Source: Oscillospiraceae bacterium
Lineage (GTDB): Bacteria > Bacillota > Clostridia > Oscillospirales > Oscillospiraceae
NCBI GenBank assembly: GCA_009781515.1
Contig: WQXY01000001.1
Coordinates: 62,001-126,000, forward strand
Reading direction: 5' to 3'
DNA length: 64,000 nucleotides
A model generated the notes under the pieces. The model was given only the letters and a program-made list of their open reading frames with translations, ran no database searches and was not told the DNA's origin. The position numbers and the translations under genes were made by a program. Shown piece after piece: positions 8,352-17,700 of the stretch; the stretch's first letter is position 1, and each line of letters begins with the position of its first letter.

Positions 8352-9560
8352 ATGGACGAAAAAATGGAAAAGGTTCAAGACGATTTTGAAGAAATTGTCG
8401 ACGAAAATGCACCCGGTGATGATTTTCCCGACAAAACGCAGGAGCAGTATAACGAGGAACGCCTCAATGCGCTTGTGGAGGAGGGTAAAAAACGCGGCAG
8501 CTTAACGTCAAAGGAGCTCCTTGATGTGCTTGAGGATATGAACCTTGAGCAGGAGCAAATCGACAAATTTTACGATACTCTCGAAAATTTCAACATCGAC
8601 ACAATAGAAGCGGACGGGGCTAACTTTGTGCCGCCCGATGATGAAACACCCGAGATTGAGGAGCTTCAAGAGATTGAAACACTTGCAGAGGACGAGATAA
8701 TTGACCCGGAGTCACTTGTTGATAATTTTTCGATTGATGACCCTGTCAGAATGTATCTCAAAGAAATCGGTAAGGTCAACCTGCTGACAACGGAAGCGGA
8801 AATCGAGCTTGCTATGAAAATGGCAGAGGGTGACAAAGAAGCCAAGCGGCAAATGGCAGAAGCGAACCTAAGGCTTGTTGTCAGTATTGCCAAGCGTTAT
8901 GTCGGTCGGGGCATGCTGTTTTTAGACCTCATACAGGAGGGAAATCTCGGTCTTATTAAAGCTGTTGAAAAATTTGACTATACAAAGGGTTATAAGTTTT
9001 CAACCTATGCAACATGGTGGATACGTCAGGCAATCACACGTGCGATTGCAGACCAAGCGAGAACAATCCGTATACCTGTTCATATGGTGGAAACAATCAA
9101 TAAGGTTATGCGTATATCACGTCAGCTCCTGCAAGAGCTTGGGCATGACCCGACGCCCGAGGAAATTGCGGAAGATATGGGAATGCCCGTTGAAAAGGTT
9201 CGTGAGATACTTAAAATTGCACAAGAGCCCGTATCACTCGAAACCCCGATTGGTGAAGAAGAAGACAGTCATCTCGGTGACTTTATTCCCGACGAGGACG
9301 CATCAGAGCCCGCAGAAGCAGCGTCATTTACACTGCTCAAGGAGCAGCTGTCGGGAGTTTTGGGCACGCTCACTCCCCGTGAGGAAAAGGTGCTCAGACT
9401 CAGATTTGGTATTGAAGACGGACGTACACGCACTCTTGAAGAAGTCGGCAGGGAGTTTAGTGTTACAAGAGAGCGTATCAGACAAATAGAAGCCAAGGCA
9501 CTGCGTAAGCTTCGCCACCCGAGCAGAAGTAAAAAATTAAAAGATTTTCTGTTTCCATAA
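8352..9560 (+). CDS. rpoD: Primary sigma factor (sigma-70/SigA)
   Basis: The vegetative sigma factor that directs RNA polymerase to TTGACA/TATAAT promoters, the type seen throughout this window. 402 residues: an acidic N-terminal region 1.1 without the large insertion found in proteobacteria, region 1.2 [11 protein letters not shown], region 2 [14 protein letters not shown]...[17 protein letters not shown] (-10 recognition), region 3 around [12 protein letters not shown], and region 4 [10 protein letters not shown]...[30 protein letters not shown] (-35 helix-turn-helix). AAAGGA precedes the ATG. Last gene of dgt-dnaG-rpoD. Confidence 0.97.
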   Translation: MDEKMEKVQDDFEEIVDENAPGDDFPDKTQEQYNEERLNALVEEGKKRGSLTSKELLDVLEDMNLEQEQIDKFYDTLENFNIDTIEADGANFVPPDDETPEIEELQEIETLAEDEIIDPESLVDNFSIDDPVRMYLKEIGKVNLLTTEAEIELAMKMAEGDKEAKRQMAEANLRLVVSIAKRYVGRGMLFLDLIQEGNLGLIKAVEKFDYTKGYKFSTYATWWIRQAITRAIADQARTIRIPVHMVETINKVMRISRQLLQELGHDPTPEEIAEDMGMPVEKVREILKIAQEPVSLETPIGEEEDSHLGDFIPDEDASEPAEAASFTLLKEQLSGVLGTLTPREEKVLRLRFGIEDGRTRTLEEVGREFSVTRERIRQIEAKALRKLRHPSRSKKLKDFLFP

Positions 9561-9585
9561 GAGATATATGAAGACTACACATAGC

Positions 9586-9699
9586 CGTCATTGCGAGGAG
9601 CCAAGTGCGTAGCATGTTGGCGACGTGGCAATCCAGTCTTGTGCATTACAACGAGTGTATTTTCTGGATCGCCACGCTACTATGTAGCTCGCGATGACG
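9586..9699. repeat. Dispersed palindromic repeat, family 1, copy A
   Basis: A 114-base imperfect palindrome bounded by CGTCATTGCGAGGAGCC and GTAGCTCGCGATGACG. The inner arms GTGGCAATCCAG and CTGGATCGCCAC are mutually complementary. Related copies occur at 20635, 33647, 38508 and 53047, always in intergenic space. No open reading frame is present. It fits a non-autonomous palindromic repeat, and the hairpin may also end the rpoD transcript. Confidence 0.85.
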
Positions 9700-9723
9700 A
9701 TGGTTTGAAAAATGAGGTAAATC

Positions 9724-12700
9724 ATGCAAACACTTGGTATTAACATAGGCTCGACGAGCCTTAAAATGGTGCTCGCAGAAAATGGGAAACCGATTTGGAG
9801 TGCAGCAGGCAGTCATGAGGGCAACTTTGAAGTTATAACAAAAAAACTTCTGAGCGACGGCAATATTTCAAAAGGTACTCCCGCCCTTATAACAGGCAAC
9901 GAGGGCAGATTTACATTTAACATATCAGGGACACTCGAGCCGCTTTGTGTGGAAGCAGCTGTTTCGGCACTTAGTCTGAGCGCCGATGCTGTTGTCAGCA
10001 TGGGCGGTGAAGACCTTATTGTCTATACTCTTGAAAAAGGCAAAATAGTAAACAGCTTTTCAGGTAATAAATGCGCATCGGGAACGGGCGAGTTTCTAAA
10101 GCAACAGCTTGCACGTATGGACATGACACTTGAGGATATCAAAGAAATACCGCAGGAGGCAAAGGTATATCCGATATCCACAAGATGTTCGGTTTTTATG
10201 AAAAGCGACTGCACTCATAAGCTTAACAAGCGTGAAGCTACAAAAGACGATATTGTGCTTTCGCTCTCCGATGTAATGGCAGTCAAGGTTATCGACTTTT
10301 TGAAACGTGCGGGAATTAAAAGCGGCAGTGTAGTGCTGACGGGCGGTCTGACACTTAACAATCATATTGTGCGTTTTATCAAGGAAAAAGCACCTCAGAT
10401 TAATTTTATAATACCCGAGCAGGCGCCTGTTTTTGAAGCTCTCGGAGCGGCGGTACTGGCAAATGAGCATGGTGCTCCGCTTCCCGATATTAATAACCTC
10501 ATGCGTGAGGGTGAAATACAGTTTGAAAAGCTGAGCGGACTTGCGGATTATGGGTCAAAGGTACGGATGTTTGACAAGCCCGATACGGCAGTACAAAAAG
10601 GCAAAAAGTATATATTGGGCGTAGACGGCGGCTCAACCACCACAAAGGCATGTCTTGTGGACATGGAAACGCTTGAGGTTGCGGCGAGTCATTACGGCAG
10701 AACACATGGCGACCCTGTTAAGGCACTTAAAGAGTGTTTGAAGATTATATTGGATAAAGTGGAGGTAGACACGGGGTCAAGAGATATTGACATTCGCCTT
10801 GTGTCCACCACAGGCTCGAGCCGTGAAATCTTGGGCGTATTTCTTGAAACAAAAGGTGTGTATAACGAAATTATCGCTCACTCCGTCGGCACAACATACT
10901 ATGACCCCGATGTAGAGACCATTTTTGAGATAGGCGGGCAGGATGCCAAGTATGTTCTGCTCAAAAACGGAGTGCCGATTGATTATGCTATGAACGAAGC
11001 CTGCTCGGCGGGAACAGGCTCATTTCTTGAGGAAAGTGCGGCAGGCGACCTGTCGATAACAAATGATAAAGATATCGGACCGATAGCACTCAAAGCAACA
11101 GCTCCGCTTAAATTTGGCGAGCACTGCTCGGCATTTATAAACAGTGACATACGAAAGGCTATAGGGCAAGGAGCAAGCCGCGAGGACATCACTGCCGGAA
11201 TAGTATGCTCAATAGTTGCAAATTACTTAAACCGTGTAGTAGGCAACCGTACTATCGGAGGAAAGGTGTTTTTGCAAGGTGGCGTGGCAAAAAACCCCGC
11301 CGTGCCTGCGGCATTTGCTATGCTCCTCGGCAAGGAAATCCTCGTGCCGCCGTCGCCCGAGCTTATGGGCTGCTTTGGTGTGGCACTGCTTGCAGGGCGT
11401 AAGCATAAAGACGGGTTACTTGATGAAATTAAGCTTGATGTAAATGAGATATTAAACAGAGAAATCGGCTATGAGAGAATATTTAAGTGTGAGGCATGTG
11501 AAAACCTTTGCCCGATACAGGTGCTTAGTTTAAACGACCGCAAGATAATGTTTGGCGGCAGATGCAATAAATATGCAAATATGCGAAAGACTGTAAAGGA
11601 CGTACCGATTTTTGACTATGCCGAAAAGCGGCAGAAGCTTTTATTTGAGGAATATGCAGCGCCCGAAACGCCGGGTGTTATTAAGCATGATTATACCGTC
11701 GGCATACCGAGAGCGCTTTCGGTTCATACGCTTTATCCTCTATACTCATGGTTTTTCCACGAACTTGGAATAAAAACAAGACTTTCAACCGAAGTGCCTC
11801 ACGAGGGAGTGGCACGTGCCGAGGCAGGGTATTGCTTCCCCGCGGAAATTGCTCACGGTGCGGTGCAAGACTGCATCGATAGTGGTGCAGACTATATATT
11901 GCTTCCGCATTTTCGGGATATGCCAAGCTACGAAAAGGACGTCCATGCCAACTTCTGCCCGCTCACACAAGGCTTGCCGTATTATATCGAAAAAGCATTT
12001 CCCGATGTTGACAAAAGCAAATGGCTTCCGCTTGTTGTGAGCTTTAAGTACAGCAATGAAAAAGCTCTTGAGCTATTTACAATTATGGGTGAAAAACTAA
12101 ATCTAAGCAGCGCGCAGGTCAAAGCTGCATTTGATACGGCGCTCATAAAGCAGCAGGAGTATTTCACAGCGGTAAAGAAAATGGGGCTTGAAGCGCTCGA
12201 GGAAGCACGTAAAGCGGAGCGTCCCGTAATAGCACTTATGGGCAGACCCTACAATGCCTTTACGCCCGAAGCAAACATGGGAATACCCAAGAAATTCACA
12301 AGCCGCGGTTACTCGATAATTCCCTTTGATATTCTGCCTTTTGAAAATGAAGAAATTTTTCCGAATATGTACTGGTATTACGGGCAGGAAGACGTCAAAT
12401 CCGCCACATTGCTAAAAAACGAGTACAATATCTACCTCACATACATTACGAATTTTTCATGTGCTCCCGACTCTTTTATACTCCACTATATCAAATGGAT
12501 TATGGGTCAAAAGCCGTTTCTTGTACTCGAACTTGACAATCACTCTGCAGATGCGGGGATTGATACAAGAGTTGAGGCGTTTTTGGACGTAATTGACGGT
12601 TACAGGGATAAAAAGGACGAGATTGAGCTTGAGCGGTATGATAACGGCTGGAAGTTTGTCAGTGAAAAGAAACCTGACGGTGAGTTTGAACTGCGCGCCG

Positions 12701-13998
12701 ATAACTCCAAAACTGGTGAAAAAGTGCCCGTGCGGGGCAACAAACGCGTCAAGGTTCTTTTGTCAAACATGGGAGAGATATCCACCGAATATATTGGCGC
12801 TGCACTTCGCGGGCAGGGGATATGTGCCGAGGTTTTGCCGATTGCTACAAGCAAAACCGTTATGGTGGCAAGAGCGCACTCGTCAGGAAAAGAATGTGTG
12901 CCGAGCCATTTGGTTCTCGGCTCTGCGCTTGAATACTTATGGAGTGACAAATACCGCAAAGATGAGCTCTATCTGCTCTTTGTACCGATTACGCTCGGTC
13001 CGTGCAGAACAGGTCAGTATTATGTTTACTATGAAAATCTTTTCCGCGACATGCGGCTTGAAAATGTTGTTGTATTTACACTCTCGGCAGAAAACTCATA
13101 CGGCGAGCTTGGCACGGGATTTTCGAGGGATATTTGGAAAGGCATCGTACTGTCCGATTATCTCAAGGACATGAAAAATTCTCTCAAAACCATTGCCGCA
13201 GACGAAAAAACCGCAATAGCCGAGTTTGATAAGGCATGGCGTAAGCTGCTTGATGTTGTGGAGTTCCGACCGAAAGAGATTATGAAAGAGCTGCGTTTGG
13301 TTGCACAGGATATAAAAAAGATACCGTTGAAAATGAAAATCACCGACTGTTCAAAGGTAATTGTTGTCGGTGAGATATATGTCCGCCGTGATGATTTTGC
13401 CGTCGGTGAGCTGACAGATTTGATGAGCCAAAGGGGAATTGTTGTAAAGGTTGCGGGTATTGCCGAGTGGATACATTACTTGGATTTCGTCCGTGACTAC
13501 GACTTTAATAAGGAGCTTAACTTGCTTAAGCCTATGAGCCGGTTTTTCTCAAGACCATGGCGCGCCAAACGGAAGCTCGGACTTGAAAAATGGTGGAAGC
13601 ACTCGGTCGAGAAAAAGGTTCTTTCGATACTGGAACCGACAGGGCTGATACCCGAAACACCGCATGACATGAACCTTATCATGAGCTACACAAGCAAGCA
13701 TTTTGTAAACTTGGAGCTCCAATCGGAAATTGCGGTTTCAACAGGCAGTGCCGCCGCAGCAATGGATGCGGGCTACTCGGGCGTTGTCAACATCGGGCCG
13801 TTTGCATGTCTTATCGGACGTGTTATTGAGGGTATCTTCACACCTTGGGCAAGAGAGCGTAACTATCCGTTTTTATCCGTTGAGGTTGACGGCAATGTCC
13901 TGCCTCCGAACATAGTAAACAAGCTGAATATATTCATGGTAAACGTATTGCGCTTTAACGGAAAGACGGATTTGTCAAGCTTGGTAGACGATGTGTAG
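9724..13998 (+). CDS. Giant 2-hydroxyacyl-CoA dehydratase activase / BadF-BcrA ATPase fusion
   Basis: A 1424-residue protein joining two BadF/BadG-type ASKHA ATPase domains (residues about 1-275 and 295-565; phosphate loops NIGSTSLKMV and GVDGGSTTTKACLVD). A short cysteine segment follows (CEACENLCPIQ near 590), then a DUF2229 region (about 655-830) and a C-terminal HgdB-like portion. In the activase family an ATP-driven [4Fe-4S] dimer injects one electron into a radical 2-hydroxyacyl-CoA dehydratase or benzoyl-CoA reductase. The candidate bridging cysteines are visible in GNKCASGTGEF and NEACSAGTGSF. No separate dehydratase subunits lie next to it, so the substrate is unknown. GAGGT precedes the ATG. 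Confidence 0.85.
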   Translation: MQTLGINIGSTSLKMVLAENGKPIWSAAGSHEGNFEVITKKLLSDGNISKGTPALITGNEGRFTFNISGTLEPLCVEAAVSALSLSADAVVSMGGEDLIVYTLEKGKIVNSFSGNKCASGTGEFLKQQLARMDMTLEDIKEIPQEAKVYPISTRCSVFMKSDCTHKLNKREATKDDIVLSLSDVMAVKVIDFLKRAGIKSGSVVLTGGLTLNNHIVRFIKEKAPQINFIIPEQAPVFEALGAAVLANEHGAPLPDINNLMREGEIQFEKLSGLADYGSKVRMFDKPDTAVQKGKKYILGVDGGSTTTKACLVDMETLEVAASHYGRTHGDPVKALKECLKIILDKVEVDTGSRDIDIRLVSTTGSSREILGVFLETKGVYNEIIAHSVGTTYYDPDVETIFEIGGQDAKYVLLKNGVPIDYAMNEACSAGTGSFLEESAAGDLSITNDKDIGPIALKATAPLKFGEHCSAFINSDIRKAIGQGASREDITAGIVCSIVANYLNRVVGNRTIGGKVFLQGGVAKNPAVPAAFAMLLGKEILVPPSPELMGCFGVALLAGRKHKDGLLDEIKLDVNEILNREIGYERIFKCEACENLCPIQVLSLNDRKIMFGGRCNKYANMRKTVKDVPIFDYAEKRQKLLFEEYAAPETPGVIKHDYTVGIPRALSVHTLYPLYSWFFHELGIKTRLSTEVPHEGVARAEAGYCFPAEIAHGAVQDCIDSGADYILLPHFRDMPSYEKDVHANFCPLTQGLPYYIEKAFPDVDKSKWLPLVVSFKYSNEKALELFTIMGEKLNLSSAQVKAAFDTALIKQQEYFTAVKKMGLEALEEARKAERPVIALMGRPYNAFTPEANMGIPKKFTSRGYSIIPFDILPFENEEIFPNMYWYYGQEDVKSATLLKNEYNIYLTYITNFSCAPDSFILHYIKWIMGQKPFLVLELDNHSADAGIDTRVEAFLDVIDGYRDKKDEIELERYDNGWKFVSEKKPDGEFELRADNSKTGEKVPVRGNKRVKVLLSNMGEISTEYIGAALRGQGICAEVLPIATSKTVMVARAHSSGKECVPSHLVLGSALEYLWSDKYRKDELYLLFVPITLGPCRTGQYYVYYENLFRDMRLENVVVFTLSAENSYGELGTGFSRDIWKGIVLSDYLKDMKNSLKTIAADEKTAIAEFDKAWRKLLDVVEFRPKEIMKELRLVAQDIKKIPLKMKITDCSKVIVVGEIYVRRDDFAVGELTDLMSQRGIVVKVAGIAEWIHYLDFVRDYDFNKELNLLKPMSRFFSRPWRAKRKLGLEKWWKHSVEKKVLSILEPTGLIPETPHDMNLIMSYTSKHFVNLELQSEIAVSTGSAAAAMDAGYSGVVNIGPFACLIGRVIEGIFTPWARERNYPFLSVEVDGNVLPPNIVNKLNIFMVNVLRFNGKTDLSSLVDDV

Positions 13999-14019
13999 AG
14001 GAATGTATCAAATATTTTA

Positions 14020-14141
14020 TTGATTTCCGAACTGCCTATAAGCAGGTGGTTTGGACCGGTTTTTTCGCGTACCAAGGGCGACAAGACCCGTGTTAGCGAA
14101 AAAATTGGGACAAATTACCTGTTATGGGCAGAGGAAATCAA
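14020..14141. repeat. Long imperfect inverted repeat upstream of tRNA-Val
   Basis: The arm starting TTGATTTCC at 14020 (to about 14069) is complementary with small gaps to 14096-14141, which ends GGAAATCAA. The innermost pair TTTTTTCGC/GCGAAAAAA is perfect. A further GTCGGAAATCAAC follows at 14151. Both arms look coding-like, each translating to a similar peptide (VREKTGPNHLL leftward, VSEKIGTNYLL rightward). This may be an inverted duplication of a gene scrap or a small mobile element remnant. Confidence 0.6.
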
Positions 14142-14163
14142 CATGGGTAGGTCGGAAATCAAC

Positions 14164-14193
14164 TTGACAAATGTGTTATTCATATTGTAAAAT
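14164..14193 (+). promoter_or_regulatory. Promoter of tRNA-Val
   Basis: TTGACA (14164-14169), 18-base spacer, TAAAAT (14188-14193). The mature tRNA begins 21 bases further on. Confidence 0.7.
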
Positions 14194-14214
14194 AACTACG
14201 CTAAAACTGAATAT

Positions 14215-14290
14215 GGGCGCTTAGCTCAGCTGGTAGAGCTTCCGCTTGACGTGCGGAAGGTCGGGGATTCGAGTTCCTCAGCGCCCACCA
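14215..14290 (+). tRNA. tRNA-Val (anticodon GAC)
   Basis: A 76-base cloverleaf with encoded CCA. The acceptor stem GGGCGCT/AGCGCCC pairs fully, the D arm reads AGCTCAGCTGGTAGAGC, the anticodon stem TCCGC/GCGGA encloses loop TTGACGT (GAC at 34-36), and the T arm contains the GGTTCGA-like GATTCGAGTT. Confidence 0.95.
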
Positions 14291-14309
14291 GTCCGTTCTA
14301 TAGGACATT

Positions 14310-14347
14310 ATGTTGCTTATGATATAACCATGAGCAACATATTTTTA
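14310..14347 (+). terminator. Terminator after tRNA-Val
   Basis: ATGTTGCTTATG (14310-14321) pairs with CATGAGCAACAT (14329-14340), one G-T wobble, followed by ATTTTTAT. The remaining sequence to 14470 shows no further feature. Confidence 0.75.
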
Positions 14348-14476
14348 TGCAAACATTGACCAATTTTCGCAATTCTCAATCATTCCTTAAGAGAACCTTT
14401 CGAATTTACTCCACTTGCCTGTAAGAACTCTGCCTTATACTACACACATCAAACAAAACAAAAAGGAGATACCACA

Positions 14477-14635
14477 ATGACAAAAACAAACATGGAAAAC
14501 GTTAAAATCAATGCATTTTGCGCAATAGTAATTGTTCTTTCTCTGATAGTTATCGGGTATTTGGGCATTACCGGAAACATTGAAATGCAAATGTCGGAAA
14601 GAATTCAAGATGCAGCGGTTTTAGCAGGCAGCTAA
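14477..14635 (+). CDS. Small single-pass membrane peptide, 52 aa
   Basis: AGGAG (14464-14468) is suitably spaced before ATG 14477. The frame encodes 52 residues: a short charged head, one hydrophobic helix (FCAIVIVLSLIVIGYLGI, residues about 14-31) and a polar tail rich in Met, Glu and Gln. I recognise no family. It stands alone between the tRNA-Val terminator and the promoter of the hybrid kinase. The clear ribosome site and transmembrane helix argue for a real gene, perhaps a regulator or partner of the neighbouring membrane kinase, but that is inference only. Confidence 0.6.
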   Translation: MTKTNMENVKINAFCAIVIVLSLIVIGYLGITGNIEMQMSERIQDAAVLAGS

Positions 14636-14650
14636 ATATCTGTCATTTTA

Positions 14651-14714
14651 GACACAAATATGACACAAGATTGACACAAATTAGTTAATCTGCTATAATT
14701 TTTGCACTTGTGTC
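14651..14714 (+). promoter_or_regulatory. Kinase operon promoter with an 11-bp-phased GACACAA array
   Basis: TTGACA (14671-14676), 17-base spacer, TATAAT (14694-14699): a near-perfect promoter. GACACAA occurs at 14651, 14662 and 14673, exactly 11 bases apart, the last overlapping the -35. An inverted copy TTGTGTC lies at 14708-14714 near the expected start of transcription. Such helically phased repeats suggest a regulator-binding site, possibly autoregulation by the kinase pathway. Confidence 0.65.
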
Positions 14715-17700
14715 GGAGGTAAGTCTCATCAGAAGAAAAATATTTGTCTCTATGATTACGCTGACAACCGCCTGCTGTGTTGTTGTGCTCGCTGCCTCTA
14801 TTGCACTATACAGCATAGAGCTTAACCGCACTATGCACTATAAGGTCAATACTGCCATGGCTATGGTAGAAAATGAAATCGGCGAAATAAAAACAAAAGC
14901 GTATATGGCGGCAGTCGGAATGGCAACCTCACCTGACCTGATAGATGCACTTATAAATGACAATCGTGCAAGACTTGTAAGCACAACAACCGACTTGGTA
15001 AATCTTTTGGGCGTTGAATACTGCAGCGTGCTTGACAGTGAGGGTACTGTTCTGATAAGAACTCATCTTCCCGATGAGCATGGTGACAGCCTTGCACACC
15101 TGCCGCAGATTATCTCTGCCCTTGAAGGAAAAACCGAAGCTTACATTATAGCAGGTCCGACAATCCGTCTTGGTATATCATGCGGAGCACCAATACATGA
15201 CGAAGACATGAACATAATAGGCATGATTTCCTTGGGCTTTAGATTAGATACACCGGACGCCTCAATAAAACTCAAAGAAATCACCGGCTGCGAAGTTACA
15301 TTATTCCTAAATGATATAAGTGTCTCATCAACCGTTTTGCTCGAAAACGGTGAATTTGCTGTGGGCACAACAGCAAGAGAAGAAATTAGCGAAATGGTTC
15401 TTGCAGGGGAGAGATTTTCCGGAAGAATAAACCTGTTTGGCAGAAATATTCTTGGTATTTACGCTCCGTTGTACGGCTTGGGCGATAATATCGTCGGAAT
15501 GGCATTTGTCGGACATTATACTGCCGAGGATATGGGCAGAGTGTTCGTATTTATTGCAAGCGGAGTGCTGATAACTATTTTAGTACTCGTTATATGTATT
15601 CTTCTTGCGCAGTATATTTCCAAAACCATCGAAAAACGTTTGCAAAGTGCAAATGAGCGTACACTTTTAATGCTTGATACCTCGCCTTTATGTGCTCAGA
15701 TATTCGACAAAAAGCTATATACAATTGACTGTAATGAAGCGGCAATCAGGCTGTACGGGTTTAAAGAAAAGCATGAATATATAAACGGCTTTATGTCACT
15801 GTGCCACCCCGAGTACCAGCCGGACGGACAGCGCTCGGATGAAAAAGCAATAGCAATGATAACAAAGGCATTTGCCGAGGGTCATGTCATTTTTGAATGG
15901 ACCCATAAAATACCCAAAACTGAAAACGGGGAAGAGCAACTATTTCCCGCCGAAATTACGCTTGTCCGTGCAAAGTACGCTGATGAAGATGTGGTTGTAG
16001 GTTATACGCGGGACTTAAGAGAGTTTAAGCAAATGATGCAGGCACTTGAGTCTGCAAACTTCACTACATCAGCAATGTTTGCGTCAAATCCATATATCAA
16101 CATTCTTTTTGACAAAAACTTCAATGTAATTGACTGCAATCCCGTATCGCTGAGTTATTTTGGATTTGAGTCCAAAACGGAACTGATAAACGGCTTTATG
16201 GAGCGCCTTGTAAAAAGTATTCCCGAGTACCAATCCGACGGCAGTCCTACTGCTCCTTTAATCGAAGCGTTTATGACAGCGGTACAAAAGGGTATTAACG
16301 TAATAGAGTCGGAAATTGTCTTAAACGGTCAGCCGAGAAGTCTGAATGTAGAACTTAAGAGAATTCCGTACGAAAATAGCTTTGCAATTATTGCATATGT
16401 TCAGGACATCACGGAGCGTAAAGCTATGATAGAGGCCGCTCAAAGTGCAAACCGTTCAAAAACAATATTTTTAGCCAACATGAGCCATGAAATCCGCACA
16501 CCCATGAACAGCATAATAGGTTTTTCGGAGCTTGCACAAAGTGATGAAATCCCAAATAAAACAAGGGATTACCTTAAAAATATTCAAGACAGTGCCGAGT
16601 GGCTGCTCAAAATAATTAATGATATCTTAGATATTTCCAAGATTGAGTCCGGTAAAATAGAGTTTGAACATATTGTGTTCGGTCTGCCGGATATTTTTGA
16701 GCATTGCCAATCTGCAATTATGCCGAAAATCACAGAAAAAGGCATTATGCTCTATTGCTACACAGAGCCGTCTGTCGGCAAAAAACTGCTCGGAGACCCG
16801 GTTCGTCTGCGGCAAATAATAATGAACTTATTATCAAATGCCGTCAAGTTTACCAATTCCGGCACAGTGAAGCTTATGGCATCTCTTGCAAGTCTTGAGG
16901 AAGAAAGCGTAACAATTCATTTTGAAGTAAAAGACAGCGGAATAGGTATGACATCGGAGCAGATTGAAAGAGTATTTAATCCGTTTATGCAGGCGGAAGA
17001 CAGTATAACAAGAAGATACGGCGGCACGGGGCTCGGGCTTTCAATCACAAAAAATATTATTGAACTTATGGGCGGCTCACTCATTGTAGACAGTACACCC
17101 GGGGTAGGCAGTAAGTTCAGCTTTGACCTCAAATTTGAACTCATCGATGATGATGATGATGTAATTCCGGCTGAGCTAATAGTAATTAATGATTTTGAAA
17201 AGCCGCATTTTTCGGGTGAGATATTGATTTGTGAAGATAACGGCTTAAACCAACAGGTCATCTGCGACCATTTGGGCAGAGTCGGCTTAAAAACAGTAGT
17301 AGCAAACAACGGCAAAGAGGGTGTTGATATTGTATCTAAGCGGCTCAAAAGTGATAAAGAGCCGTTTGATTTGATTTTTATGGATATACATATGCCTGTT
17401 ATGGACGGTCTTGACGCTGCAGAGCGAATTATGGCAATGGGTGTTAAGACGCCGATAGTTGCACTGACTGCAAATGTAATGTCAAACGATTTAGAGCTCT
17501 ACAGAATAAACGGAATTAGCGATACGGTCGGCAAGCCGTTTACAACGCATGAGTTATGGAGATGTTTGGCGAAATATCTGACTGTTGAAAGCTATACCCC
17601 TATCGACAAGCAGCAGGAAGCAGAAGAAGAAAGCAAGGCGCTCAAAATAATTAAAACCAACTTTGTTAAAGGCAACCAAAGCACATATAACGATATAGTC

